Made by a program: the position numbers and the translations under genes. Below the pieces are notes generated by a model. That model ran no database searches. It was not told the DNA's origin and was given only the letters and a program-made list of their open reading frames with translations. A stretch of 64,000 nucleotides of DNA from Paenibacillus camerounensis (GTDB lineage Bacteria > Bacillota > Bacilli > Paenibacillales > Paenibacillaceae): assembly GCF_000723885.1 (NCBI RefSeq), contig NZ_CCDG010000003.1, forward strand, positions 1 to 64,000, given 5' to 3'. Positions 47,754-57,463 of the stretch are shown piece by piece (position 1 is the stretch's first letter; each line of letters opens with the position of its first letter).

Positions 47754-50700
47754 ATGAAAAGAAAAATTTCAATCTGGACGGCACTCATTCTGACTGGCAG
47801 CCTGCTGCTTGGAACCGGATACCCGTCCATCGGAATTGGCAGCCAGACGGCATATGCCGCGAATGAATTTAACGTCGGAATTTCCCCGGCTCAGGGAGAA
47901 GTAAATGTAAATGTCAGCTCTAGCATCAAGCTAAGCTTTGACAGGCTGGTAAGTCCGCAAAGCGGTAATATTACGGTTACAGCTCAAGGTACGAGTGAGC
48001 CGTATGTTACCATTCCTGTGGGGAGTGCAGGGTTAATCAGCAGTTCAATGGAGTATCAGGTCAAATTGGGCAAGGATCTTGAATTCAACAAGACATATAC
48101 CGTGAATGTGCCCAAAGGAATGTTCAAGGATAGCCTGGGGCTGGAATCACAAGCGGCCATGTCAACATTCACTACTGCGCCTTCCATTAATACATCGATT
48201 ACCGCAACCGATTATGCTCCAGCCAACTACTCACGGGTTGATAGCAGTCTTTCGCAGCTGAGCATAAAGCTGAACAAGAAGCTGCAAAAAGGTGGCGGGT
48301 CAATCAGGCTGATGGCTTCAGCGGATAATTCTGTGGTGCAGGAGTTTAAACTGAGGGACGGCGAACCGTATGCCTATTTGCTGAATGATGCTTCTACATC
48401 GACTACAACAGTAACGCTGACCTTATCAAACAGGCTCACAGCCGGCAGCAGCTACTATGTGCTGATTGATCCGTATGCACTCAAAGATGATGATAATAAA
48501 TCCTTTGCCGGAATCTCTACGGGGAATGTCTGGAGCTTTTCAGTAAAAGGAGCAGCTGTACCGGGGATAACGGTATCTCCGGCAAACGGGGCAGGTGCGG
48601 TTTCGGTAACGGCAGGCATCCAGCTCACATTTGACCAGCCTATGATGCCTGCCACAGGTGTTATTACGGTATCTCCGGGTAATACGGCGGATGCCAGATA
48701 TTTTAATGTGAATTCAGGGGCTGTTACGGGCGGGGGAACCCGGTTTATTACTGTGGCTGCAGCTTCAGCCGCGAGTCCGCTACTAAACAATACCCAGTAT
48801 ACTGTTACTATTCCGAAGGGCGCCTTTTATGATCAGGACGGCAACGTATTTCCCGCTTCCGGACCTTATTCATGGACCTTCACTACAACTACGCTGACCG
48901 GCTATGATGTTGCCTCACTTAGCCCTCCTGACCGCAGCGAGGTTGTAGGAATCACTCAGCCATTCAAAATTATTTTCACTCAGCCGACTACTTTAGAATC
49001 AGCAAGCGGGGTAGCCCTCTATAAAAGCAACGGAACCAAGCTTGCAGTTACAGTGACCGGAAGTACGGATTTTAAAGAATTCACTATTGTTCCTTCTGCT
49101 GCACTGGATAACGATACAACGTATTACATTGATATCGCCAAAGGAGCATTTGCGGACTTCAATAACAATCCATTTGAGGGGATTAACGGCCGCAATGCCT
49201 GGAGTTTCAAAACAGTTGCTCTGGATAAAACAGCTCCGCTGCTCTCTTCCGCAGTGCTTGAAAATAACCGTACTATCCGTCTGAAATATGATGAAGCGCT
49301 CAATTCTGGAGTAGCTTTGATGCTGAGCAGCTTCTCGGTTACGGTCAATGATGAAAAACGTAACATCGATAGTGCCTACATTCAGGGAGACAGTGTCTAT
49401 GTTACGCTCAGTACTGGGGTAGCAGTCGGACAGATTATAAAAATCTCATACAGCTCGGGGTTAAGAAACATTCAGGATTTAAGCGGTAACATAGCAAGTA
49501 CGTTTTCATCAAGGCAGGTAACGAATACCGTCCAGTCTGTACTGCCGGTACCAAAGGATGGAATGCTATCCGGAAAAACGGTTATATTGAACTTTAACGA
49601 TTCCTTGAGGGCAGCTGTTGCTGCTGGATACAGCCAGTTCTATGTATATGCAGACGGTGTCTCACTGGGCGTTAACTCCATTAGCTCCAGCGGAGCTTCT
49701 GTTACCCTGGGCTTAAACAATGTAGCATCCAGCGGGCAGAGTGTCCGTGTGACCTATATTGCCGGCTCTTATCCGCTCCAGGATTCATATGGCCAGAATA
49801 TAGCCAATTTTAGTGATTTTTATATCCGTAATACCAGCGATACTACAGCGCCTGTCTACCAGAGTGCATCGGGATCAGGTAAACAAATTATTCTTAATTA
49901 TAACGAGGGACTCTCTTCCGGCAATCTGCCGATGGTCAGCCAGTATTCGGTACTGGTAGGCAGTACGCCGAACTACGTAACTAATGTATCGGTCAGCGGA
50001 ACTCAAGTAACGCTTACTGTAGAGAATGCACTATCTGCAAACAGCTATACTACTGTCTCTTATGTGCCTGGAACCGCAGGCATTACAGACCTGAACGGGA
50101 ACAGGGCGGCTCATATCAACCTCCAGCCGGTTTCTGTCTCCGGGAGCAGTACTTCAACAACAGTACCGAATATCAGCTCCGCAATCGTTACAGGAGATGA
50201 ACTGACGGTCACATTCAGTAAAAGCATGCAAGCCAGCTCAACATTGTATACGGGCCAATTCGCAGTCCGGGTGGACGGGAGCAATGTGGGCGTGCAAACC
50301 TTCAACATATCAGGATCAACGCTCAGGCTGGTTTTGTCCACCGTTGTCAAGTCAGGTCAAACCGTTGATTTATCCTATATGACAGGAGCAGGCAGCATAC
50401 TTGATCTTAGCGGAAATGCACTGGCTTCCTTTACAGCTCTTGCTGTCCAGAACTTAACGGGAACAACGGCTGTGTCAACAGCAAGCCGGCCGTCCTATCT
50501 GGGCATTCTCGCTGCCGGTGAATTCGGCAAGGAGTACCCGTTGCTCAAAACGGATTCTGCAACTGCATCAGATGACCGCTCCATTTATAACCAGCCTGCC
50601 AAACGGTATATGCTCACTGCTGACCGCCTGACTGCAAGCTATGAATATTTACAGAAGCTGGGCACGCCGTCCCTCGTGTTCGAGGTGCCTGCGACAGAGC

Positions 50701-51776
50701 AGGCCGCATATGTCTCCGTTCCGCTGAAGCCGCTCCTGGATGCTGTTAACCGCAACAGCAAATCGGCGTTTGGCATCCGCTACGGGGATAACCTCTACAG
50801 CCTGGCGTTGGATGATGTGAATATGAACAGTCTTGCTGCAAGCCTGATTGCAGACAGCAGCACAATCTCACTTGTCATCCGTCTGGAAAAGGTTCCTTCA
50901 GGCACGTATACACCCTTTGAGCAGAAGCTTAAAACGCAGGGGCTTCAGACGGTAACAAGCCTGATGGATATACGAATGAGTGCAGTAGTAAGCGGAAATT
51001 ACTCAAGCGGTACCGTAATTAGTGCCCCGGGTGAGTATTCTGTACGGACAACGGCAACGTTAAACAGTGATCAGGCCTCGGCAGCCAGACTGGATCTTGT
51101 CTATTACGATGCTGCCTATCTGCCGACAAAGATCAGTTCAGCCGGAAGCTATACCATTATCCGGGCAAGCACAAAAGGTAATCATGTTGTCGGTACATTC
51201 CTGTCCACCCGAAGCTTTACTGACATGAGCAGGCATTGGGCGAACACGACTGTAGCTCTGCTTACTGCCAAAAATATTATCGACAGCAGCTACGGCACTG
51301 CCTTTAAGCCGGAGCAAAAAATTACACGGGCTGAGTTCGCAGTTATGCTTAGCAGAGGTCTTGGACTGCTGGGTGACCGGGAAACAGCGCAGCGTTTCAG
51401 AGATGTGCAGGCTTCCACTCAGACCGGGGATTACATCGGTGCTGCAGCCAAGGCAGGTATCATTACCGGGAATACAGACGGTACATTCCGGCCTAATGAT
51501 AATATTACCCGTGAACAGCTGGCGATTATGATTATCCGTGCAATGGAGTATACAAAGAATCCGATTACCCTTAGAGGAACCGCTGCTAACGCTCTAAGTA
51601 CATTTAAGGACCGGAATAAGATCCAGAATGCTGCCGCCGAGTTTGTTGCCAAAGCGGTGCAGGAGGGGATTATTCTGGGTATGACCACAACGGAATTCCA
51701 GCCGCAGGGTAATGCCACCCGGGCTCAAGCTGCCGTTATGCTGCAGCGTATGCTGAATATGGCAGGATACCTTTAA
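47754..51776 (+). CDS. SLH-anchored multi-domain Ig-like surface protein
   Basis: This 1340-aa secreted protein has a signal peptide of about 35 residues. Three Big_5 Ig-like domains begin with SPAQGEVNVNVSSS, SPANGAGAVSVTAG and SPPDRSEVVGITQP (about 40-490). About four SwmB-like repeats follow (about 490-900), with strands such as IRLKYDEALNSG and ITDLNGNRA. A domain of about 235 residues (about 905-1145) is not recognised. Three C-terminal SLH domains lie near 1152, 1215 and 1283. ATG 47754 follows AGAGGAG; the frame opens at 47712. Adhesion or a structural surface role is inferred. Confidence 0.88.
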   Translation: MKRKISIWTALILTGSLLLGTGYPSIGIGSQTAYAANEFNVGISPAQGEVNVNVSSSIKLSFDRLVSPQSGNITVTAQGTSEPYVTIPVGSAGLISSSMEYQVKLGKDLEFNKTYTVNVPKGMFKDSLGLESQAAMSTFTTAPSINTSITATDYAPANYSRVDSSLSQLSIKLNKKLQKGGGSIRLMASADNSVVQEFKLRDGEPYAYLLNDASTSTTTVTLTLSNRLTAGSSYYVLIDPYALKDDDNKSFAGISTGNVWSFSVKGAAVPGITVSPANGAGAVSVTAGIQLTFDQPMMPATGVITVSPGNTADARYFNVNSGAVTGGGTRFITVAAASAASPLLNNTQYTVTIPKGAFYDQDGNVFPASGPYSWTFTTTTLTGYDVASLSPPDRSEVVGITQPFKIIFTQPTTLESASGVALYKSNGTKLAVTVTGSTDFKEFTIVPSAALDNDTTYYIDIAKGAFADFNNNPFEGINGRNAWSFKTVALDKTAPLLSSAVLENNRTIRLKYDEALNSGVALMLSSFSVTVNDEKRNIDSAYIQGDSVYVTLSTGVAVGQIIKISYSSGLRNIQDLSGNIASTFSSRQVTNTVQSVLPVPKDGMLSGKTVILNFNDSLRAAVAAGYSQFYVYADGVSLGVNSISSSGASVTLGLNNVASSGQSVRVTYIAGSYPLQDSYGQNIANFSDFYIRNTSDTTAPVYQSASGSGKQIILNYNEGLSSGNLPMVSQYSVLVGSTPNYVTNVSVSGTQVTLTVENALSANSYTTVSYVPGTAGITDLNGNRAAHINLQPVSVSGSSTSTTVPNISSAIVTGDELTVTFSKSMQASSTLYTGQFAVRVDGSNVGVQTFNISGSTLRLVLSTVVKSGQTVDLSYMTGAGSILDLSGNALASFTALAVQNLTGTTAVSTASRPSYLGILAAGEFGKEYPLLKTDSATASDDRSIYNQPAKRYMLTADRLTASYEYLQKLGTPSLVFEVPATEQAAYVSVPLKPLLDAVNRNSKSAFGIRYGDNLYSLALDDVNMNSLAASLIADSSTISLVIRLEKVPSGTYTPFEQKLKTQGLQTVTSLMDIRMSAVVSGNYSSGTVISAPGEYSVRTTATLNSDQASAARLDLVYYDAAYLPTKISSAGSYTIIRASTKGNHVVGTFLSTRSFTDMSRHWANTTVALLTAKNIIDSSYGTAFKPEQKITRAEFAVMLSRGLGLLGDRETAQRFRDVQASTQTGDYIGAAAKAGIITGNTDGTFRPNDNITREQLAIMIIRAMEYTKNPITLRGTAANALSTFKDRNKIQNAAAEFVAKAVQEGIILGMTTTEFQPQGNATRAQAAVMLQRMLNMAGYL

Positions 51777-51796
51777 AATGATTTGGTTTTAAAAAT

Positions 51797-51826
51797 GAAA
51801 GCCCCGCGAAATGCGGGGCTTTTTTG
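51797..51826 (+). terminator. Terminator after the third SLH gene
   Basis: The stem AAAGCCCCGC (51798-51807) with GCGGGGCTTT and a GAAAT loop is followed by a T-run. Confidence 0.95.
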
Positions 51827-52008
51827 TGATTATAGAAGTTATTTAACCAGTTACAGAAAGGGAGGAATCTAGCAATATTCGCAACTTTTCGTAATAATTT
51901 CAGTCTATTTAATAGTAAAGGGGAAACAGAGTCTTTTTTTTTGATTTCATAACAAATGAATATATGACAGTGCAATTATAAAAAAAGAGATGGGAGAGTT
52001 ATGCTGAA

Positions 52009-54729
52009 ATGAGTAAAGATTTCATGGGGAAGAGTGACAAAAAGCCGGGTATGCTGCAGACCAGACGCTGGGTTGCCGCATCATTAGCCGGTGTGCTCTG
52101 GATTATGCCGGTAATCGGAAGTGAGGGACTGCAGGTATGGGGAACAGGAAACGTGCCTGTTGCTAAAGCAGCAGCCAGTTCTTTTAGCCTTACTAAGCTG
52201 AGTGAGGAAGTAATCACCTCCGGGGCTATGATGATGAAATATAAATTTACCGCGCTGCGCTCAGGCAAAAGTGCCACCGGACTGGCAGATGTCATCCGTG
52301 TAGATTTGAATAATCCCTACGTTTCTATCGATGTAATGACTGGTAAGGGCGGCAATCTGACTACCCGGCAGAGCACCGGTGGTATGGCTGCGGAGACCGG
52401 AGCAGTAGCGGCTATCAACGGAGATTACTTCAATACCGGCGGCGAGGGTGCTCCGATTGGCGGTCAGGTTTCGGGCGGGGTAGTGGTATCTACGCCATCG
52501 CAGCTGGAGGGTATGTATGCTTTTGCAGTGACTAAGGACCGTAAGCCTGTCATTGATGAATACACATTTGAAGGCTTAGTTACGGCGGAAGACGGTGCCC
52601 AATTCCCGATCTCCGGCATCAATAAAGGGGCTTACAGCCCTGAGGGCGGCAGCTCCACCTACAGTCATGCCAACGCTGCCTACATTTATACAGATGCATG
52701 GACCGCACTGGACCGGCCTAAGAACAGCTCTACAACGCCTACCGAGGTATTGGTGCAGAATGATACTATTACACAGATCTCACTGGATGCAGCTCTTCCG
52801 ATGGCTGTACCGGAGGGTGCTTATATTTTGCGGACACACGGTTTGGCGGCACAGTTCGTCAAAGCCCATCTCGCCGTAGGCCAAAAGCTAAGCAGCGTAT
52901 ACTCCCTAAAATCCAAGACGACACAGCAATCCGTTGATCCTGCCAGTCTGCAGATGATGATTGGCGGACATACCATTCTGGTCAATGGCGGCAAGGCAGC
53001 AACCTTCTCGCGTTCAACTTCCAGTATCGGCGGGTACCGGGCCCGTACAGCAGTAGGGTATTCGCAGGACGGCCGTTATGTCTACATGATTGCAGTTGAG
53101 GACAACGCGAACAGTGCAGGCATGTCACTGACCGAGCTTCAATCCTTTATGACGGGCATCGGCGTCTGGAAAGGGCTTAATCTGGACGGAGGGGGCTCCA
53201 CAACCATGGTAGACCGCCCGCTGGCCGAAACCTCGACGAAGCTGACCTTTAACACAGAGTACGGCACAGAACAGCGCAGTATTGTCAATGGTCTCGGGGT
53301 GTATACGTCAGCCCCGCAGGGCGAGGTAAAGGGAATCAAGATCAGCGGCAGCCCGGTGATCCTGATCGGACAGAAGGCTAACTATACCCTCAAAGGCTAT
53401 GATACCTATTATAATCCGATAGACGTGGCCTCGGCTAACCCGGCCTGGACCTCGAGCAACGGCAGCGTGGCAGTTAGTGCAGGTACAGCCACTGCAGTCA
53501 AGCCAGGAACAGCAACATTGACCGCCACAAGCGGCACGGCCAGTGCCTCGACCAAGATAACGGTCCTGGGGGGCGACGACCTCGCGAGTCTGTCTGCCAG
53601 TACTGCAACAGCTCCTCTGACAGCAGGCGCTACGGTATCGGTTCCAGTAACAGCAGTCTCTAAAAGCGGGGCAACCCTGACTGTACCGGCTTCGGCGCTG
53701 AAATGGGAGTTTGTCGGCTTTAACGGCAGTGTACAGGACGGAAAGCTTACCGTTAATTCGGTCAATGCAGGTGTTACGACAGGCTATGCAATCGCCCGGT
53801 ATGACGGCTTCAGCACAGCAGTCGTTTTGTCCACGGCAGCTGCTACAGCCTGGGAGGATTTTGAGAATGTGAGCTATCCGATTGCCTTCACGACGAATGC
53901 AGCGGGTGTTAAAGGAAGTGCGGCGGTTGCAGCCGGTTCTGCGGAACGTACAGGCTCCAAGGTGCTGTCACTCAGCTATGACATGACTGCCGGCAGCGGG
54001 AAAATGTACGCCTACGCCCAGTTCAACGGAACCGCCGGAAAAAACATTCCGGCAGCGGCGACCTCCATGTCGCTTGATGTTATGGGGGATATGAGCCTTA
54101 ACTGGCTGAGGGCTGAGGTTGTGGACAATGCAGGGACAACAGCATACATTGATCTGGCTAAGGTGATCGACTGGAACGGCTGGAAGAGCCTGAACATTGA
54201 TCTTAGCGGCTCAGGCATTAAATTCCCTGCGTCTCTAAAAAGGGTGTATGTAGTCAATGTGGAGGAAGGCCAAGACGAGCGGGCCAAGACAGGTACCGTA
54301 GGCTTTGATAATATTTCCTTTGTCATGCCATCGCTGTCCAGTGAAGCCGGACTTCCGAAGGCAGCTGCCTCAATGGTCATCGGTTCAAAATCCCTGACGG
54401 TTAACGGGACCAAAAAAGCAATCGATGTTGCTCCGATCGTGAAGGATGGTACCACCTATGTGCCGATTAAATATGTAGTGGATGTCTTTGGCGGAAGTGC
54501 AGCCTGGGATCAGAGCACCAAAAAAATCATGGTATTGCGGGGCTCAAAGGCACTCGATCTGACTGTAGGTAAAAAGGAATATGTACTGAACGGGAAGCGC
54601 CAGAGTGCAGAAGTAGCTCCTTTGATCCTAGACGGCAGGACTTTAGTACCGCTTCGACTCGTATCGGAGCAGCTTGGACTGACCGTAAAATGGGAACAGA
54701 TAACGAAGACCGTAACCATCGAATCGTGA
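52009..54729 (+). CDS. Phosphodiester glycosidase (NAGPA domain) with Ig and stalk domains
   Basis: This 906-aa secreted protein has an N-terminal signal/anchor (about 20-55). The NAGPA phosphodiester glycosidase domain (about 75-435) has family phrases AAINGDYFNTGG, GYRARTAVGYSQDGRYVYM and LDGGGSTTMVDR. A Big_2-type Ig domain (about 442-520) and a beta-rich module come next. The C-terminal copper-amine-oxidase-N/stalk domain (about 785-906) has two related halves, DGTTYVPIKYVVDVFGG and DGRTLVPLRLVSEQLGL. NAGPA enzymes release N-acetylglucosamine from phosphodiesters. A substrate in the wall polymer is inference. The ribosome binding site is GGGAGAG. Confidence 0.88.
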   Translation: MSKDFMGKSDKKPGMLQTRRWVAASLAGVLWIMPVIGSEGLQVWGTGNVPVAKAAASSFSLTKLSEEVITSGAMMMKYKFTALRSGKSATGLADVIRVDLNNPYVSIDVMTGKGGNLTTRQSTGGMAAETGAVAAINGDYFNTGGEGAPIGGQVSGGVVVSTPSQLEGMYAFAVTKDRKPVIDEYTFEGLVTAEDGAQFPISGINKGAYSPEGGSSTYSHANAAYIYTDAWTALDRPKNSSTTPTEVLVQNDTITQISLDAALPMAVPEGAYILRTHGLAAQFVKAHLAVGQKLSSVYSLKSKTTQQSVDPASLQMMIGGHTILVNGGKAATFSRSTSSIGGYRARTAVGYSQDGRYVYMIAVEDNANSAGMSLTELQSFMTGIGVWKGLNLDGGGSTTMVDRPLAETSTKLTFNTEYGTEQRSIVNGLGVYTSAPQGEVKGIKISGSPVILIGQKANYTLKGYDTYYNPIDVASANPAWTSSNGSVAVSAGTATAVKPGTATLTATSGTASASTKITVLGGDDLASLSASTATAPLTAGATVSVPVTAVSKSGATLTVPASALKWEFVGFNGSVQDGKLTVNSVNAGVTTGYAIARYDGFSTAVVLSTAAATAWEDFENVSYPIAFTTNAAGVKGSAAVAAGSAERTGSKVLSLSYDMTAGSGKMYAYAQFNGTAGKNIPAAATSMSLDVMGDMSLNWLRAEVVDNAGTTAYIDLAKVIDWNGWKSLNIDLSGSGIKFPASLKRVYVVNVEEGQDERAKTGTVGFDNISFVMPSLSSEAGLPKAAASMVIGSKSLTVNGTKKAIDVAPIVKDGTTYVPIKYVVDVFGGSAAWDQSTKKIMVLRGSKALDLTVGKKEYVLNGKRQSAEVAPLILDGRTLVPLRLVSEQLGLTVKWEQITKTVTIES

Positions 54730-54771
54730 TATGTTAGTATAAAGGAAAGCCTTTAATACGATTCGATAGAA

Positions 54772-55944
54772 ATGGGGCAAGCATCCGTGGAATTTCAGGC
54801 CGATGCGATAGATCGCGTCATTAGGAATACCATCGACGTGATGGAGAGCAGCAAGTATCAAATATTTGAAATCATGCATGTTGCCCGGGACGAGCTTGTT
54901 GCACTCACCAAAGAACTGCAGAGGGTTATGGAAGAAACGGATGAAACACTGCAAAAGGTTGATAAGCTGGAGCTTCAATACCACCGCTCACGAATCCGGC
55001 TGACCGAGGTCAGCCGTGATTTCGTCCGCTATTCGGAGAAGGATATCCGGATTGCTTATGAGAAGGCTACCGAGCTGCAGCTTGAGCTTATGATGACAAG
55101 GGAGCGGGAAATTTATCTGCGCAGCAGGCGGGATGAACTGCAGCTGCGGGTCCGCAGTGTTGAGAATTCAGTCGAGCGTGCGGAATCAATCGGTTCACAA
55201 ATGAGTGTTGTTATTGATTATCTGGCCGGAGAAATGGGACAAGTGTCACGGATTGTCGAGACAGCAAAGAACAGGCAGCTGATCGGATTAAAGATTATTT
55301 TGGCCCAGGAAGAGGAACGCAAAAGAATTGCCCGGGAAATTCATGACGGTCCTGCTCAGATGCTTGCAAATCTGGTGCTAAGGACGGAAATTGTAGAAAG
55401 AATGCTGGTAAAGCAGGAATTCGGGCTGGTACAGGACGAAGTAATAGACTTAAAGGGACAGGTCCGTTACAGTCTGGAAGAGATGCGCAAGGTTATTTTT
55501 AATCTGCGGCCGATGGCGCTGGATGATCTTGGACTGATTCCGACACTTCGCAAGTATGTCCACGACTTTGAAGAGAAGACCAAGATCCGTACCACCTTTG
55601 AAACAAGAGGCAAGGAGCACCGGCTTTCTTCCGCCATGGAAGCAGCCGTGTACCGTCTTGTGCAGGAAGGGTTGACCAATGCCGCCAAGCACGCTTATCC
55701 CAGCTATGTTCTGGTGGAAATTACTTATCAGGCGCAGCTGATCAAAATTGTTGTGAAGGATAACGGCCTGGGCTTCAATGTAAAGAAGGTAAGCGAGCAG
55801 GGCAGCCGGGAAAGCTTTGGGCTTGTCGGTATGCGGGAGCGTGTTGAATTGCTTGAAGGCAGAATGGAAATAGAGTCAGCAGAGAATCAGGGAACATCAA
55901 TCGTAATTCACATTCCGACGAATGTGGAGAAGGGGAAGGAGTAA
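54772..55944 (+). CDS. degS: Sensor histidine kinase DegS
   Basis: This cytosolic two-component kinase (390 aa) partners DegU in controlling competence, motility and exoenzymes. The N-terminal half is the coiled-coil DegS sensor domain. The HisKA_3 dimerisation segment holds the phosphorylated His191 in AREIHDGPAQMLANLVLR. The C-terminal ATPase domain has the DNGLGFNV and GLVGMRERVELLEG motifs. No membrane helix is seen. The start is uncertain: ATG 54772 has a weak ribosome binding site and GTG 54787 is an alternative. The degU start follows within 5 bases. Confidence 0.94.
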   Translation: MGQASVEFQADAIDRVIRNTIDVMESSKYQIFEIMHVARDELVALTKELQRVMEETDETLQKVDKLELQYHRSRIRLTEVSRDFVRYSEKDIRIAYEKATELQLELMMTREREIYLRSRRDELQLRVRSVENSVERAESIGSQMSVVIDYLAGEMGQVSRIVETAKNRQLIGLKIILAQEEERKRIAREIHDGPAQMLANLVLRTEIVERMLVKQEFGLVQDEVIDLKGQVRYSLEEMRKVIFNLRPMALDDLGLIPTLRKYVHDFEEKTKIRTTFETRGKEHRLSSAMEAAVYRLVQEGLTNAAKHAYPSYVLVEITYQAQLIKIVVKDNGLGFNVKKVSEQGSRESFGLVGMRERVELLEGRMEIESAENQGTSIVIHIPTNVEKGKE

Positions 55945-55948
55945 TGTG

Positions 55949-56671
55949 ATGGAGAACCAAAGCTCAGGTAAATTGCCGATAAAAGTTCTTTTGGCCGATG
56001 ATCATCAGTTGTTTCGCGAAGGACTTAAACGGATTTTAAATATGGAGGATGACATAGAGGTCATCGGTGAATGCGGAGACGGTATCCAGGTGCTTGAATT
56101 CTGTAATGTTAACAAGCCGGATATTGTTCTGATGGATATCAATATGCCTATTGAGAATGGTGTTGAAGCTACACAAAAGGTACGGGAGATGTTCCCGGAT
56201 GTTAAGGTCATTATTCTGTCCATACATGATGATGAGAGCTATGTATTTGAAACGCTGCGCAAGGGTGCTAACGGTTATCTGCTGAAGGATATGGAGGCAG
56301 AGTCGCTGATTAATGCAATCCGTTCGGTCTGTGAAGGGCATGCCTTCATTCACCCGAAGGTTACCGGCAAGCTAATTAACCAGCTGCGCCGTATGACTTA
56401 CTTGAATGAGACCGGCGCAATGGCCGAAACTCCGGTTAAGGAAGCCGGTGTGAAGTTCGTTGCAGGCGATAATAACCCGTTGACCCGCCGTGAGGCAGAG
56501 GTGCTGCGGCTGATGGCAGAGGGCAAAAGCAACAAAAACATCGGGGAATATCTTTTCATCAGTGAAAAGACCGTCAAGAACCATGTCAGCAGTATTCTGC
56601 AGAAAATGGAAGTTGATGACCGTACACAGGCTGTAATCAACTCGATTAAATACGGCTGGGTCACCCTATAA
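55949..56671 (+). CDS. degU: Response regulator DegU
   Basis: DegU (240 aa) has a CheY-like receiver with the acidic pair in [12 protein letters not shown] and the phospho-acceptor Asp63 in [12 protein letters not shown]-terminal LuxR-type helix-turn-helix follows ([20 protein letters not shown], then [19 protein letters not shown]). ATG 55949 has GAAGGGGAAGGAG 7 bases upstream; the frame opens at 55922 inside degS. It regulates degradative enzymes, competence and flagellar genes in Bacillus, whose orthologues lie directly downstream here. The gap to 56957 contains a GGCAGG/CCTGCC hairpin but no gene. Confidence 0.95.
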   Translation: MENQSSGKLPIKVLLADDHQLFREGLKRILNMEDDIEVIGECGDGIQVLEFCNVNKPDIVLMDINMPIENGVEATQKVREMFPDVKVIILSIHDDESYVFETLRKGANGYLLKDMEAESLINAIRSVCEGHAFIHPKVTGKLINQLRRMTYLNETGAMAETPVKEAGVKFVAGDNNPLTRREAEVLRLMAEGKSNKNIGEYLFISEKTVKNHVSSILQKMEVDDRTQAVINSIKYGWVTL

Positions 56672-56956
56672 CGGGATAACGTTAACTGAGCGTTTTGGAG
56701 AATCCAAATGATCCGGAACAACATTACATAACGGCAGGCATACCTGACCCGTCCTGCCAGCGTATTGTTTCAGTACAGTTATATTCGAATTTTGCAAAAC
56801 GCTGATTTATATATTTACCCGCACATAGGCTGTCTGACCCTAACCTGTTATCAGATATCGGCAATATAAATGGGCTTTCCAGGCCGCAGGGCCTTGGGCA
56901 TTCACCGACCTCGCAGCGCCGGCATATAGTGTCGGTATAAGAGGAGGTGCATCTCC

Positions 56957-57367
56957 ATGGTAGCCCAGTTAATATGGATTGCGGCTGTGTATGCATCGGC
57001 AGCAGCGCTCGTTCACATTCTGCACCGCCGGGAGCGTACACGGCCTGCCGGACGGTTCAGCAGGCGGCTTCACTATATTCTCATTACCCGTAATCATGAG
57101 GCGGTAATTGAGGGTTATGTCCGGATGTTTGCCTGGCAGGCTTTCTGGGCCGGCAGAACGTATAAGGTGACTCTGATGGATGATGAATCCCAGGACGGCA
57201 CTGTGGCTGTAGCTGTCAGACTAGCCCAGAGCGGCTCTGTCATTGAATTCATGCCGCTGCTGCAGCTGTATCGTTTTCAGGATAGTCCCGAACCTCAGCA
57301 GCAGACTGTTATCGATTTGCGGATACAGGGAAGCGGGGGATCACAATCAACGCGAGACGAATATTAA
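56957..57367 (+). CDS. Small membrane protein with GT2-like N-terminal fold
   Basis: This 136-aa protein has one N-terminal membrane helix (about 3-22) and a segment resembling the start of a family 2 glycosyltransferase: LHYILITRNHEAVIEGYVRM, then VTLMDDESQDGTVAVAVRLA with the DDES position. The rest of a glycosyltransferase is missing. It is thus a truncated or repurposed fold rather than an active enzyme. The ribosome binding site AGAGGAGGTG is strong. It lies between degU and comFA, where B. subtilis has an unrelated gene, and has its own terminator. Confidence 0.7.
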   Translation: MVAQLIWIAAVYASAAALVHILHRRERTRPAGRFSRRLHYILITRNHEAVIEGYVRMFAWQAFWAGRTYKVTLMDDESQDGTVAVAVRLAQSGSVIEFMPLLQLYRFQDSPEPQQQTVIDLRIQGSGGSQSTRDEY

Positions 57368-57390
57368 CGGAATACGCAAGCAACGGGTGA

Positions 57391-57427
57391 AGCACACTCT
57401 CCGGCAATGGGGGAGTGTGTTTTTTTG
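57391..57427 (+). terminator. Terminator between the GT2-like gene and comFA
   Basis: The stem GCACACTCTCC (57392-57402) with GGGGAGTGTGT (57410-57420) is followed by TTTTTTT. It ends 37 bases before the comFA start. Confidence 0.88.
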
Positions 57428-57463
57428 TGTTGTTATATTTCAGAGGGAAGAGGGGCCGTTATC

